A DNA stretch of 64,000 bases from Leadbetterella lacunae (GTDB taxonomy: Bacteria; Bacteroidota; Bacteroidia; Cytophagales; Spirosomataceae), in NCBI RefSeq assembly GCF_042649125.1, contig NZ_JBHRYQ010000001.1, positions 4,030,001 to 4,094,000 on the forward strand, given 5' to 3'. The translations under genes and the position numbers were made by a program. The notes beneath the pieces are model-generated. The model had not been told where the DNA came from. It worked only from the letters and a program-made list of their open reading frames with translations, and did not search any database. Below, piece after piece: positions 41,511 through 51,066 of the stretch (the stretch's first letter is position 1; the number at the start of each line of letters is the position of its first letter).

Positions 41511-43967
41511 ATGAAAAAGACATTACAAATAAACTTAGGTGGCCTCACCTTTAATATCGAAGAAGATGCATACACTAAGCTAAGTGGATATTTGGCATCC
41601 ATACAAAAGCACTTTTCTAGTTATGAAAGTTGCGTTGAAATTATCCAAGACATAGAGGGCAGAATCGCTGAAAAGTTTTATGAAAAAACATCTGCAGGCG
41701 GTATTATTGAGCTGGATGATGTAGATAAAATCATAAAGTCAATGGGTAGCGTTTCTGACTTTGAAGCCATACAAGAAGACGAAGATCTTTCGAAGCCAAT
41801 TTCAGAAGAGAAAAGGGAGGAGAAAACTGAAGAAAAAGAGACTGTTTTTGAAAATCAAAAAACTGAGTATAAGGAAAACAATACTAGACCCAATACTAAA
41901 TTTTATAAAGACGGAAAAAGAAAAGCTTTGGGTGGAGTTTTGTCTGGACTGGCCCATAGATTTGAAATGGACGTAGTTTGGTTGCGTATCTTATTTATAG
42001 TTTTGGCATTTGGTTTAATTGACCACGGTGTTGGTCCGTTTTTCTTTATTGCCTATATAGCCTGTTGGATTGCTTTCCCTGAAAGGCTTGACCTTGAAGA
42101 AAACGTAAAAATCAAGAAGTTTTACAGAAACCCGGATAACAAAGTTTTAGGTGGGGTGGCTACCGGTTTGTCACAGTATTTGGGCATAGACCTGGTGATT
42201 GTGAGGCTTTTATTTGTAGTTACAGGGTTCTTTGCGGTAGGAATATTTATTTATATTATTTTCTGGATAGTGGCACCAAATGCTGTCACTTTAACTCAGA
42301 AAATGGAAATGAAAGGACAGCCCGTTACACTTGAAAATATCGAAACTTCTATCAAGTCCAACGCTATGCCAAGAGAGGCAAGACAAGAGAGTGCCTTGGC
42401 CAAAATATTACTTTTCCCGTTCCGTTTGTTAGGAATCATATTAAAAGCTTTGGGTCAGTTGGTTAGACCTATTGGATCTGTAATCAGGGTTTTTGCTGGA
42501 GTTTTATTAATGATTCTTGGGGCTTGTATCGCTTTCGCTGCATTGATAGCTACAGGCGTATTTTTTGGAGTGGTGTCCAATAACGATTGGATTGGCGGCG
42601 AGCACTTTATAGGAACCATCACGCGTGATTTCCCTCCAGTAGGTGGCTTCTTTGCCTTTTTATGTACGTTTATTCCTGGTGTAGCACTTACTATTGTGGG
42701 TTTATCTTTGATCAGTGACCAACATCACGGCAATCGAAATTTCTGGCTGACCACCTTGGCTTTGTGGTTTGCAGGTATAGTAGGTATGAGCGTGGTAGGT
42801 TCTAAGTATGCCATGAATTTTTCGAATACCTATAAGTTTGGTGATGAGGTAGTATTAGCTAACAATCCAGGTGTTTTATATCTAGATGTTTTGGAAGAAG
42901 ATTTAGATGACCAGGTTGTGATTAGATTTAGTTCAAACGTATATTTAGAGGCTTCGGACAATAATACCTTATTGTTAGAGAGGAAATTTAAAGCAAAAGG
43001 TAGAACTAAAGAAATTGCTTCGAAAAATGCCAAAAACATCATGTACGAGGTAACTCAAAAAGACTCGGTGTTGATTTTTCCAGACAATATCGTATTAGGA
43101 GGGGAAGTTTTATTGAGAGGACAAGAAGTAGATGCTACTCTTAAAATTCCTTTGAATAAGAAATTTAAAATGACCGAAAGGTTTGCTAAAAGAGAGTTGC
43201 GTAACTCTTGGAAACTGACGGATAAGTATGGTATTAGATTAAGTGATGTAGAGAAATATACGTTCCATATGTCAGAAAACGACGATATCATATGCGAAGA
43301 TTGCCCGGAGCTAACAGAGTCAGAAAGAGAAGCTCTAAGTAATAGAGGGTTTGACGACGACGACTTTGGTTTTGGAGGTGACTTTAAAGACAGAGGCGAA
43401 CACAAAAGGGCTATAGATGTCAGCAGTTTTGACGAGTTAGAGTTGGGGAATAATTTTATTGTTTATATCAAAAAAGGCGACTCTGAAATTGTAGAATTTT
43501 ACTCAAATGACGAAGGTGAGCTAAATGACGTTGAGGCAGAGGTTTCGGGACATAGGCTAAGTATTGGCTTTAAAGATTCTTTTAAAAACCATGATTCTAG
43601 AATTCACGTCTACATCACCACGCCAAATCTGAATGATGTTGAGATATCGGGTGCAGTAGTAGCGAAAGTAATTGGCTTTAAAGACCAAAACAAAATGAAT
43701 ATCGGCCTTTCTGGAGCATCTAAACTTGCAATAGATATAGAGAGTGAAATATTAAATGTAGAAGCTAGCGGAGCATCGAAACTTGTTTTTAAAGGTAAAG
43801 TGGAAAAAATGAATATCGACATAAGTGGTGCGAGTAGCATTGACGCCAAGGACATAGACATAAACTATGCTGACATAGACGCAAGTGGAGCCAGTGTAGT
43901 GAATCTTGGTAAAACCAATCATCTAAAAAAAGATGTGTCAGGTGGAAGCAGAGTAGAGCGAGAGTAG
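41511..43967 (+). CDS. Double PspC-domain membrane protein with GIN-type beta-helix head
   Basis: An 818-residue protein. An N-terminal region (1-130) is followed by two PspC-like domains (about 130-195 and 202-265; each KFYKDGKRKALGGVLSGLA or KFYRNPDNKVLGGVATGLS plus two membrane segments). More membrane spans (about 305-430) and a C-terminal repeat head follow, with ISGAVVAKV, LSGASKLAI, ASGASKLVF, SGASSIDA and SGASVVNL in register, typical of DUF2807/GIN beta-helices. PspC proteins sense envelope stress in some bacteria. Together with PadR it forms a putative stress or surface module. Confidence 0.88.
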   Translation: MKKTLQINLGGLTFNIEEDAYTKLSGYLASIQKHFSSYESCVEIIQDIEGRIAEKFYEKTSAGGIIELDDVDKIIKSMGSVSDFEAIQEDEDLSKPISEEKREEKTEEKETVFENQKTEYKENNTRPNTKFYKDGKRKALGGVLSGLAHRFEMDVVWLRILFIVLAFGLIDHGVGPFFFIAYIACWIAFPERLDLEENVKIKKFYRNPDNKVLGGVATGLSQYLGIDLVIVRLLFVVTGFFAVGIFIYIIFWIVAPNAVTLTQKMEMKGQPVTLENIETSIKSNAMPREARQESALAKILLFPFRLLGIILKALGQLVRPIGSVIRVFAGVLLMILGACIAFAALIATGVFFGVVSNNDWIGGEHFIGTITRDFPPVGGFFAFLCTFIPGVALTIVGLSLISDQHHGNRNFWLTTLALWFAGIVGMSVVGSKYAMNFSNTYKFGDEVVLANNPGVLYLDVLEEDLDDQVVIRFSSNVYLEASDNNTLLLERKFKAKGRTKEIASKNAKNIMYEVTQKDSVLIFPDNIVLGGEVLLRGQEVDATLKIPLNKKFKMTERFAKRELRNSWKLTDKYGIRLSDVEKYTFHMSENDDIICEDCPELTESEREALSNRGFDDDDFGFGGDFKDRGEHKRAIDVSSFDELELGNNFIVYIKKGDSEIVEFYSNDEGELNDVEAEVSGHRLSIGFKDSFKNHDSRIHVYITTPNLNDVEISGAVVAKVIGFKDQNKMNIGLSGASKLAIDIESEILNVEASGASKLVFKGKVEKMNIDISGASSIDAKDIDINYADIDASGASVVNLGKTNHLKKDVSGGSRVERE

Positions 43968-43986
43968 GATTTTATTTAGATAACCC

Positions 43987-44018
43987 AAAGCCACGATTTG
44001 AAAAATAGTCGTGGCTTT
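43987..44018 (+). terminator. Terminator of the padR-PspC operon
   Basis: A 10-bp perfect stem (43987-43996 with 44009-44018) with a 12-base loop, followed by T's to 44021. Confidence 0.9.
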
Positions 44019-44202
44019 TTTGTGTTTAAAGCATTTTTAAACCATGTATACACATAAAATCATCGGCAACGTTTGCATAAATATATTCGTTTTTTTTATT
44101 GATTTTCAAATATCAAAGGTCTAGATTCATGTTTTTTTAGGATAAAAAATATTCTGTGAGATTTTTAAGCCAATTCAATATATACTCAACCCATTTTATA
44201 AA

Positions 44203-44634
44203 ATGAAAAAATATTTTTCTGCAATAGCCCTACTTTTCGTTATGGTGATTCCATCAATAGGTCAATCTAAAGCTGTAAAAGAAGTAAAAGATGCCTTAGA
44301 AACATTGAGACTTCAGATGTTAGAGCCTACTGCTGGAATGCTAAAGAGCTTGTCATGTTCAAAACTGTCCTATGGACACTCAAGTGGGAAAATAGAAAAT
44401 CAAGAGCAGTTTGTAAAAGCCCTTGAAAGTAAAAATTCGGATTTTACTACCTTAAATTTTGATGAAGTTGACATTCAAGTGGTAGGTAAAACCGCCACAG
44501 TTAGGCATATTTTAGACGCCGATACCCACGATAACGGCAAAGAGCCAGGACATGTAAAACTAAAAGTGCTTTTGGTTTTTGTAAAAGAAAAAGGGAAATG
44601 GCTTTTGCTTGCTCGTCAGGCAGTGAAAATGTAA
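44203..44634 (+). CDS. Secreted NTF2-like protein
   Basis: A 143-residue protein with a signal peptide (to SIGQ) and an NTF2-like cone: VKDALETLRLQMLEPTAGMLKSL, a SYGHSSGKIENQEQFVKAL strand-helix unit, then a curved beta-sheet (DVDIQVVGKTATVRHI, HVKLKVLLVFVKEKGKWLLLARQAVKM). SnoaL/DUF4440-type proteins are small enzymes or binding modules. It lies 200 bp before uxaA and may be unlinked to it. Function unknown. Confidence 0.75.
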   Translation: MKKYFSAIALLFVMVIPSIGQSKAVKEVKDALETLRLQMLEPTAGMLKSLSCSKLSYGHSSGKIENQEQFVKALESKNSDFTTLNFDEVDIQVVGKTATVRHILDADTHDNGKEPGHVKLKVLLVFVKEKGKWLLLARQAVKM

Positions 44635-44769
44635 GATTTAAAGACAGTCTTGTGTTTTATTTGGTTGAAATAGGTTATTACAGCAAATAAATTCCAAAGT
44701 TTAGAGTTCATTTGTCAAAAAAGTATTGAAATTAGATAATCAGCAGAATATTTTTAAAAATAATCTAAG

Positions 44770-44777
44770 TAGTTTTG
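44770..44777 (+). promoter_or_regulatory. Putative -7 box for the hexuronate operon
   Basis: TAGTTTTG is an exact TAnnTTTG, 57 bases before the uxaA ATG. No TTG lies about 20 bases upstream, so an activator may be needed, or this is a chance match. Confidence 0.35.
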
Positions 44778-44834
44778 AATCCGCTTAAATTGCTTAAAAT
44801 AGATTTAAATAAAATTCTTGAAGATAAATAAATT

Positions 44835-46481
44835 ATGCAACAAAAGGTACTGAAGGTACAGCCTAGTGATAATGTAATTGTAGCATTAGTTGACCTCAAA
44901 GCAGGTGAGGTAATCACGTTTGAAGGGAAAGATTATACCATAAAAATAGATATGCCGGCCAAGCATAAGTTTGCTCAGGTTGATTTCGAAAAAGGAGATT
45001 CTATTTTTATGTATGGCGTTTTGGTAGGTAAAGCCCAACAAAAAATCGAAAAAGGCGAGTGGATCACTGTATTTAATGTAAAACATGCAGCCAATGATTT
45101 TAAAGTAGGCGAAAGAAAAACAAACTGGGATATTCCAAATGTTTCTGATTTTGAAGAAAGAACTTTTTTGGGCTATCACAGAGCCGACGGAAGCGTAGGT
45201 ACCGCCAATTATTGGATAGTGTTGCCATTGGTTTTTTGTGAAAACAAAAACCTAGAAATCATGAAGTCTGCCTTAGTGGAGGATTTGGGTTATGGAAAAA
45301 AACAGAAATACCAGAAACACACCCAAGCTCTAATATCGCTTCATAAAGCAGGAAAGAGTGTGGAAGAAATATTATCTGCTGACTTTGAAACATCGGAAGC
45401 AGACGAACACGAGAAACTTTTTAAAAATGTAGATGGTGTTAAGTTTTTAAGTCATGACATGGGTTGTGGAGGCACAAGACAAGACGCCCAGGCTCTGTGT
45501 GGTTTACTTGCGGGCTACATTACCCATCCAAATGTGGCTGGAGCTACAGTTTTGAGTTTGGGATGTCAAAACGCCCAATACAGCATGCTTCAGGAAGAAC
45601 TAGATAAAAGAGGTGGAGCAGGAAAACCTGTATTTTTCTTAGAGCAGCAACAACTTGGCACTGAAGAAGCCTTAGTTAGCTCGGCAATAAAACAAACATT
45701 CGTCGGCTTAATAGAAGCCAATAAAATAGAGCGTAAACCAGCAGGTTTAGATAAGCTCATAATAGGCTTAGAGTGCGGAGGTTCAGATGGCTTCTCCGGC
45801 ATTTCGGCTAACCCAGCTATTGGATATACCTCAGACCTATTGGTGGCATTAGGTGGTACCGTTATTTTGGCTGAGTTTCCTGAACTTTGCGGAGTAGAAC
45901 AAGAGCTAAGCGACAGATGCGTGGAGGTCGAAAGTGCCGAGAGGTTTAGTTATTTGATGAAAACTTATAACGATAAAGCCGTAGCTGCTGGCTCAGGTTT
46001 TGATATGAATCCATCGCCAGGCAACATCAAAGATGGTTTGATTACAGATGCCATTAAGTCTGCTGGGGCGGCTAAAAAAGGCGGCACTTCGCCAGTAGTG
46101 GCAGTGTTAGATTATCCTGAAAAAGTAACAAAAAAAGGTTTAAACTTATTATGCACACCGGGTAACGACGTAGAGTCTACCACAGCAGAAGTGGGCTCAG
46201 GTGCAAACATAGTATTGTTTACAACAGGTTTGGGTACACCCACAGGTAATCCGATAGCTCCAGTAATAAAACTGGCAAGTAATACAAAACTTGCTCAAAA
46301 AATGTCTGATATTATCGATATAAACACGGGTTCAATAACCGAAGGCACCGAAACCATCGAGGAGGCAGGCAGAAGAATATTAGATTTTGTAATAGAAGCC
46401 GCAAGCGGAAAGCAAGTGGTTAAGTCGGTTCAAAATCAGCAAGACGACTTTATTCCTTGGAAAAGAGGAGTAAGTCTATAA
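44835..46481 (+). CDS. uxaA: Altronate dehydratase
   Basis: Dehydrates D-altronate to 2-keto-3-deoxygluconate (KDG) in the Ashwell branch of galacturonate breakdown. The 548-residue protein has an N-terminal SAF-like domain (to about 95), then a catalytic region with GTANYWIVLPLVFCENKNL, SHDMGCGGTRQDAQALCG, and LGCQNAQYS; conserved Cys and His here probably hold the metal. GLECGGSDGFSGISANPAIG follows. It is first in a tight operon of uxaC, kdgK and eda. The paralogous galactarate dehydratase is less likely given the neighbours. Confidence 0.92.
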   Translation: MQQKVLKVQPSDNVIVALVDLKAGEVITFEGKDYTIKIDMPAKHKFAQVDFEKGDSIFMYGVLVGKAQQKIEKGEWITVFNVKHAANDFKVGERKTNWDIPNVSDFEERTFLGYHRADGSVGTANYWIVLPLVFCENKNLEIMKSALVEDLGYGKKQKYQKHTQALISLHKAGKSVEEILSADFETSEADEHEKLFKNVDGVKFLSHDMGCGGTRQDAQALCGLLAGYITHPNVAGATVLSLGCQNAQYSMLQEELDKRGGAGKPVFFLEQQQLGTEEALVSSAIKQTFVGLIEANKIERKPAGLDKLIIGLECGGSDGFSGISANPAIGYTSDLLVALGGTVILAEFPELCGVEQELSDRCVEVESAERFSYLMKTYNDKAVAAGSGFDMNPSPGNIKDGLITDAIKSAGAAKKGGTSPVVAVLDYPEKVTKKGLNLLCTPGNDVESTTAEVGSGANIVLFTTGLGTPTGNPIAPVIKLASNTKLAQKMSDIIDINTGSITEGTETIEEAGRRILDFVIEAASGKQVVKSVQNQQDDFIPWKRGVSL

Positions 46482-46514
46482 TTTTTAGTTTACATTATTA
46501 CATTCAAATATAAA

Positions 46515-47933
46515 ATGGTTAAGGAATTTTTAGATCAAGATTTTTTATTAAAAACAAAAACGGCACAAGTGCTTTATCATGAGTATGCATCAAAAATGCC
46601 CATCATCGATTATCACAATCACCTACCGCCTGACCAAATATTAAATGATATAAATTTCAACAATTTAACCCATGCTTGGCTATATGGCGACCACTACAAA
46701 TGGAGAGCCATGCGTACAAATGGCATAAACGAAGCATACTGTACAGGGGAAAAAACAGATTTTGAAAAATTTGAGAAATGGGCGGAAACAGTGCCCTATA
46801 CCATGCGTAACCCGCTATATCACTGGTCGCACTTAGAGCTACAAAGGTATTTTGATGTAAAAGAAATATTAAACGCAGGTTCTGCCAAAAGTATTTACGA
46901 TGAGTGTTCGGCTAAGCTTCAAACACCCGAATATTCGGTAAGAGGTTTGTTGAAGAAGATGAACGTCTCTACAGTTTGTACTACTGACGATCCATTGGAT
47001 AGTTTAGAGCATCACATTGCTTATAACGCTGAACTAAAAGCAAAAGGAAACCATTCGGAAGTAGTTATGTTACCGGCTTTCAGACCGGATAAATTTATAT
47101 TGATAGATAATCCAAACTTTGCGGGATATTTAGAAAAGCTTTCGGCAATTGTAGGTTTTGAAATAAACGATTACGCTAGTCTTCAAAAAGCACTTCGTTC
47201 ACGTGCTGACTTTTTTGCTGCACAAGGTGGAAAAGTTTCTGATCACGGTTTAGAAGAAATATATGCAGATGATTTTACAGAAGAACAAGCTGATGCAGTA
47301 CTTAAAAAAGTATTCCAAAATATAGCCATTACAGATAAAGAAGCGAGATTGTTTAAGTCGGCGATCTTACACTTTTTGGGTGTTATGTATTCAGAACTTG
47401 GATGGATTCAGCAGTTTCACCTTGGAGCTTTGAGAAACAACAATAAAAGAGCCATGCGTTTGCTAGGACCTGATACAGGTTGGGACAGTATCGGCGACTG
47501 GTCACAGGCCAAAGCTCTTTCTAAATATTTAGGTAAATTAGATGAGTTTGACCAATTGTCTAAAACCATTATTTATAACCTTAATCCAGCAGACAACGAG
47601 TTAATGGCTACCATGATAGGTAATTTTAACGACGGTTCGGTAGCGGGTAAAGTTCAGTGGGGTTCAGGATGGTGGTTTTTAGATCAAAAAGACGGGATGG
47701 AAAAACAAATCAACGCTTTGTCTAATATGGGTCTTTTAAGCAGATTCGTAGGTATGTTGACTGACTCCCGTAGTTTCTTATCGTTTCCAAGACATGAATA
47801 TTTCCGAAGAATTTTATGTAATATTTATGGAAATGATATCGAAAATGGCGAATTGCCAAACGATATTCCATATATTGGAAAAACAATTCAAGATATTTGT
47901 TTCAATAACGCCAAAACGTATTTCGGTTTTTAA
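46515..47933 (+). CDS. uxaC: Glucuronate/galacturonate isomerase
   Basis: Isomerises D-glucuronate to fructuronate or D-galacturonate to tagaturonate. The 472 residues match UxaC over the whole length: MPIIDYHNHLPPDQI at the start with the metal-site HNH, then WRAMRTNG, CTTDDPLDSLEHH, AFRPDKF, QQFHLGALRNNN and LTDSRSFLSFPRHEYFRRILCN. It belongs to the amidohydrolase-like superfamily. It is 34 bp after uxaA. Confidence 0.95.
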   Translation: MVKEFLDQDFLLKTKTAQVLYHEYASKMPIIDYHNHLPPDQILNDINFNNLTHAWLYGDHYKWRAMRTNGINEAYCTGEKTDFEKFEKWAETVPYTMRNPLYHWSHLELQRYFDVKEILNAGSAKSIYDECSAKLQTPEYSVRGLLKKMNVSTVCTTDDPLDSLEHHIAYNAELKAKGNHSEVVMLPAFRPDKFILIDNPNFAGYLEKLSAIVGFEINDYASLQKALRSRADFFAAQGGKVSDHGLEEIYADDFTEEQADAVLKKVFQNIAITDKEARLFKSAILHFLGVMYSELGWIQQFHLGALRNNNKRAMRLLGPDTGWDSIGDWSQAKALSKYLGKLDEFDQLSKTIIYNLNPADNELMATMIGNFNDGSVAGKVQWGSGWWFLDQKDGMEKQINALSNMGLLSRFVGMLTDSRSFLSFPRHEYFRRILCNIYGNDIENGELPNDIPYIGKTIQDICFNNAKTYFGF

Positions 47934-47948
47934 TAAATTCTAATTCTA

Positions 47949-48983
47949 ATGAAAAAAGTCCTCACCTTCGGGGAAATATTACTTCGTATGTCTCCTGAAC
48001 TCGGCGGAGCATGGATAGGCAAAGCTGCTATACCCACCTATATTGGTGGAGCAGAGCTAAATGCCGCCATCGCCTTGGCCAAATGGGAGGTGCCAGTAGC
48101 TTATTGTTCGGCAATGCCTCAGAATGCTTTGTCTCAAGAAATCAAAGATGAGCTAATTCGTAAAAATGTAAATGTTGATGCTATCCAAATGTGTGGAGAG
48201 CGTATCGGGATTTACTATTTGCCACAAGGTGCCGACCTAAAAAATGCGGGTGTAATATATGACAGGGCTTACTCATCGTTTGCTGGTTTAAAAACCAATC
48301 AAATTAATTGGGAGGAAATATTTAAAGACGTGTCTTGGTTTCACTTTAGTGCTATCAGTCCGGCTCTCAATCAAGACGCTGCTGACTTATGCTTAGAAGC
48401 AGTAAAAGCTGCTAAAAAAGCAGGTGTAAAAGTTTCGGTTGATCTAAACTACAGAGCCAAACTTTGGAAATATGGAAAAGAGCCGATCGATATAATGCCC
48501 GGCCTAGCTCAGTATTGTGACTTGATAATGGGTAACCTTTGGGCAGCCAATAAATTACTAGGGATATCTATTGACCCACAAATAGCGGTTAATAATGCCA
48601 CCAAAGAGGAGTATTTAGCAGAAGCTATCAGGAGTTCGAAAGAAATTTTAGCAAAGTTTGAAAACTGCACATATGTAGCGGATACTTTTAGGTTTGATCA
48701 TGGTACTGAAGGCATTTCGTATTACACCACCTTTTTTGCTGAGGATAAATTATACGTTTCTCCTCATTTTATCAAAGACAAAGTAATAGACAAAGTCGGT
48801 AGTGGAGACTGTTTTATGGGAGGGTTATTATATGGATTATATAACGAATCGCCTTATCAAGACCTCATAGATTTCGCGGCAGCAGCTGCTATCGGAAAGT
48901 TAAATGAGCTCGGTGATGCCACTAACCAAACCAAAGAAGATGTGTTAGCAATTTTAGAAAATCAATCAATATCAAATAAATGA
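47949..48983 (+). CDS. kdgK: 2-keto-3-deoxygluconate kinase
   Basis: A PfkB-family sugar kinase of 344 residues that phosphorylates KDG to KDPG. It starts MKKVLTFGEILLRMSPE and has GGAELNAAIALAKW, VDLNYRAKLWKYG and the catalytic DKVGSGDCFMGGLLYGL (Asp near residue 281). Its stop overlaps the eda start by four bases (ATGA). It is placed between uxaC and eda, as expected for the pathway. Confidence 0.93.
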   Translation: MKKVLTFGEILLRMSPELGGAWIGKAAIPTYIGGAELNAAIALAKWEVPVAYCSAMPQNALSQEIKDELIRKNVNVDAIQMCGERIGIYYLPQGADLKNAGVIYDRAYSSFAGLKTNQINWEEIFKDVSWFHFSAISPALNQDAADLCLEAVKAAKKAGVKVSVDLNYRAKLWKYGKEPIDIMPGLAQYCDLIMGNLWAANKLLGISIDPQIAVNNATKEEYLAEAIRSSKEILAKFENCTYVADTFRFDHGTEGISYYTTFFAEDKLYVSPHFIKDKVIDKVGSGDCFMGGLLYGLYNESPYQDLIDFAAAAAIGKLNELGDATNQTKEDVLAILENQSISNK

Positions 48984-49618
48984 CAAAGACTGCCATACTA
49001 GACCTCATAGTTTCAAAACCCTTGGTTCCGGTTTATTATAATGCTGATTTTGAAACCAGCAAGTCGGTAATAAAAGCCTGCTACGAAGGCGGAATTCGAG
49101 TTTTTGAATTCACTAACCGTGGAGAAAAAGCCAAAGAGGTCTTTGGTAAACTAGTAGAAGTAGTAAAAGCCGAATGTCCTGGAATGATTATTGGCATCGG
49201 GACCATCGTAGACGGTAAAACAGCTGAAGAATATATCGCCATGGGAGCTGACTTTATCGTGCAGCCGGGTTTAACTCCAGAAGTAGGAGAGGTATGTGTA
49301 GCCAAAAATGTAGTATGGATACCAGGTGTGATGACGCCAACCGAAATATACAGAGCTTTGGCACTAGGAGCAGACTGTGTTAAGATTTTTCCTGGCAATG
49401 TGGTGGGTTCGGGCTATGTGAAAGCATTAAGAGGGCCAATGCCGGATGTGAAAATAATGGTAACCGGAGGAGTAGAGCCAACGGAGGCTAGTCTGAAAGA
49501 ATGGTTTGGTGCAGGAGCCAATGCCGTAGGCCTAGGTTCTCAATTATTTAAAGATTTCGGAAATTTAGATGAATTCAAAACAAAAATAAAGAGCTTATTT
49601 GCCTTTATTCAACCTTAA
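48980..49618 (+). CDS. eda: 2-keto-3-deoxy-6-phosphogluconate aldolase
   Basis: Splits KDPG into pyruvate and glyceraldehyde-3-phosphate. The 212-residue class I aldolase has VFEFTNRGE (substrate Glu), GIGTIVDGKTAEEYIAMGADFIVQPG, VWIPGVMTPTEIYRALALGADCVKIFPGN (Schiff-base Lys in VKIFP) and VTGGVEPTEASLKEW. It overlaps kdgK by four bases and is 13 bp before the transporter gene. Confidence 0.94.
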   Translation: MTKTAILDLIVSKPLVPVYYNADFETSKSVIKACYEGGIRVFEFTNRGEKAKEVFGKLVEVVKAECPGMIIGIGTIVDGKTAEEYIAMGADFIVQPGLTPEVGEVCVAKNVVWIPGVMTPTEIYRALALGADCVKIFPGNVVGSGYVKALRGPMPDVKIMVTGGVEPTEASLKEWFGAGANAVGLGSQLFKDFGNLDEFKTKIKSLFAFIQP

Positions 49619-49631
49619 AAATAAATACATT

Positions 49632-50930
49632 ATGAACAACAAAGTAGGTAACTATAGGTGGACCATCTGTGCACTTGTATTCTTCGCTACCACAGTAAAT
49701 TACCTCGACAGGCAGGTGATAAGCTTGTTAAAGTCGGTGCTTTCTGAGGACCTAAAATGGGACGACGGCGATTACGCCAATATTGAAATCGCATTCAAGC
49801 TTTTTTATTCATTCGGAATGCTGATTGCAGGTAGCATTATTGATAAGTTAGGTACTAAAAAAGGGTATGCGGCCGCTACGGGTCTTTGGAGTTTAGCTGC
49901 TGTTGGACATGCTTTTGCATCTTCTACAGTGGGTTTCATGGTAGCAAGAGCGTTTTTAGGAGTTACAGAAGCAGGTAATTTTCCTGCAGCCATAAAGTCT
50001 ACAGCCGAATGGTTTCCTAAAAAAGAAAGGGCTTTAGCCACAGGTATATTTAATTCAGGCACTAATATTGGGGCCATTGTGGCACCCCTTACAGTTCCAG
50101 TAATTGCCGTTTATTGGGGATGGCAATGGGCGTTTATTTTGACGGGTCTCATTGGTTTTATTTGGTTGGTTTTATGGCAAATGTACTACACCTCGCCCCA
50201 GGACTCTAAGAAATTAAGCAAAGCCGAATATGATTATATTCACTCAGACAAAGAAGACGAAGAAGCTGAAAAAGTAACTGAAAAAGTGGCTTGGATAAAG
50301 CTTCTGGGCTACAAACAAACTTGGGCGTTTGCATTAGGTAAGTTTTTGACAGATCCTATTTGGTGGTTTTACCTGTTCTGGTTGCCTGATTTTTTACAGA
50401 GTCAATATAAGCTTACTTTAATGGAAATGACAATTCCCGTTGCCGTAGTATATATGATTTCTACCATTGGTAGTGTGGGAGGCGGATATTTGCCAATGGC
50501 ATTTATTAATAGAAACTGGCCGGCTTTCAAGGCAAGAAAAACCTCAATGTTTATATTTGCTATGTTTGTATTCCCAGTAGTGTTTTCACAGAAAGCAGGA
50601 GAAATTAATATGTGGCTTGCAGTATTGGTTATCGGTATCGCTGCCGCTGCTCATCAAGCTTGGAGTGCAAATATTTTTACTACAGTTTCTGACATGTTCC
50701 CTAAAAAAGCGACTGCCTCAGTTACGGGTATTGGAGGCATGGCCGGAGGCTTAGGTGGTATATTGTTAACGTGGGCTGTACAAAAAAACATGTTTGTATA
50801 CTATCGTGAATTGGGGCAAATAGAAACCGCATATTTGATCATGTTTTGGATTTGTGGAGGTGCATATTTGTTAGCATGGTTAGTAATGCACTTGTTGGTT
50901 CCTAAAATGAACAAAGTGATTTTAGACTAA
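49632..50930 (+). CDS. Hexuronate transporter (MFS, ExuT-like)
   Basis: A 432-residue major-facilitator protein with about 12 spans. ATG 49632 is chosen over a TTG at 49599 inside eda. It has VNYLDRQVISLL after the first helix, the GSIIDKLGTKKGYAAATGLWSL loop, RAFLGVTEAGNFPAAIKSTAEWFPKKERALATGIFNSGTNIGAI and a large central loop rich in Glu and Lys. This pattern fits the anion:cation symporter/ExuT group. The operon context makes galacturonate or glucuronate uptake likely; direct evidence is lacking. Confidence 0.88.
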   Translation: MNNKVGNYRWTICALVFFATTVNYLDRQVISLLKSVLSEDLKWDDGDYANIEIAFKLFYSFGMLIAGSIIDKLGTKKGYAAATGLWSLAAVGHAFASSTVGFMVARAFLGVTEAGNFPAAIKSTAEWFPKKERALATGIFNSGTNIGAIVAPLTVPVIAVYWGWQWAFILTGLIGFIWLVLWQMYYTSPQDSKKLSKAEYDYIHSDKEDEEAEKVTEKVAWIKLLGYKQTWAFALGKFLTDPIWWFYLFWLPDFLQSQYKLTLMEMTIPVAVVYMISTIGSVGGGYLPMAFINRNWPAFKARKTSMFIFAMFVFPVVFSQKAGEINMWLAVLVIGIAAAAHQAWSANIFTTVSDMFPKKATASVTGIGGMAGGLGGILLTWAVQKNMFVYYRELGQIETAYLIMFWICGGAYLLAWLVMHLLVPKMNKVILD

Positions 50931-50950
50931 TATATTTTTAGTATTTTTTT

Positions 50951-50975
50951 AAGGTGGCCTCGAAAAGGCCACCTT
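50951..50975 (+). terminator. Terminator of the hexuronate operon
   Basis: A 10-bp perfect stem (50951-50960 with 50966-50975) with a 5-base loop and five T's, 20 bases past the transporter stop. Confidence 0.92.
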
Positions 50976-51066
50976 TTTGTGTTTTACGGCTAAAATAGTC
51001 GCTTTGGTTTGTTTTATATGATTTTTAAATCTATAATTGTATGCCACAACCACGGGCCATGTAGTA

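Noticed and set aside
44635..44834. Riboswitch or leader peptide before uxaA
   Set aside because: No conserved fold or short peptide frame could be recognised; only a -7-like box is visible.
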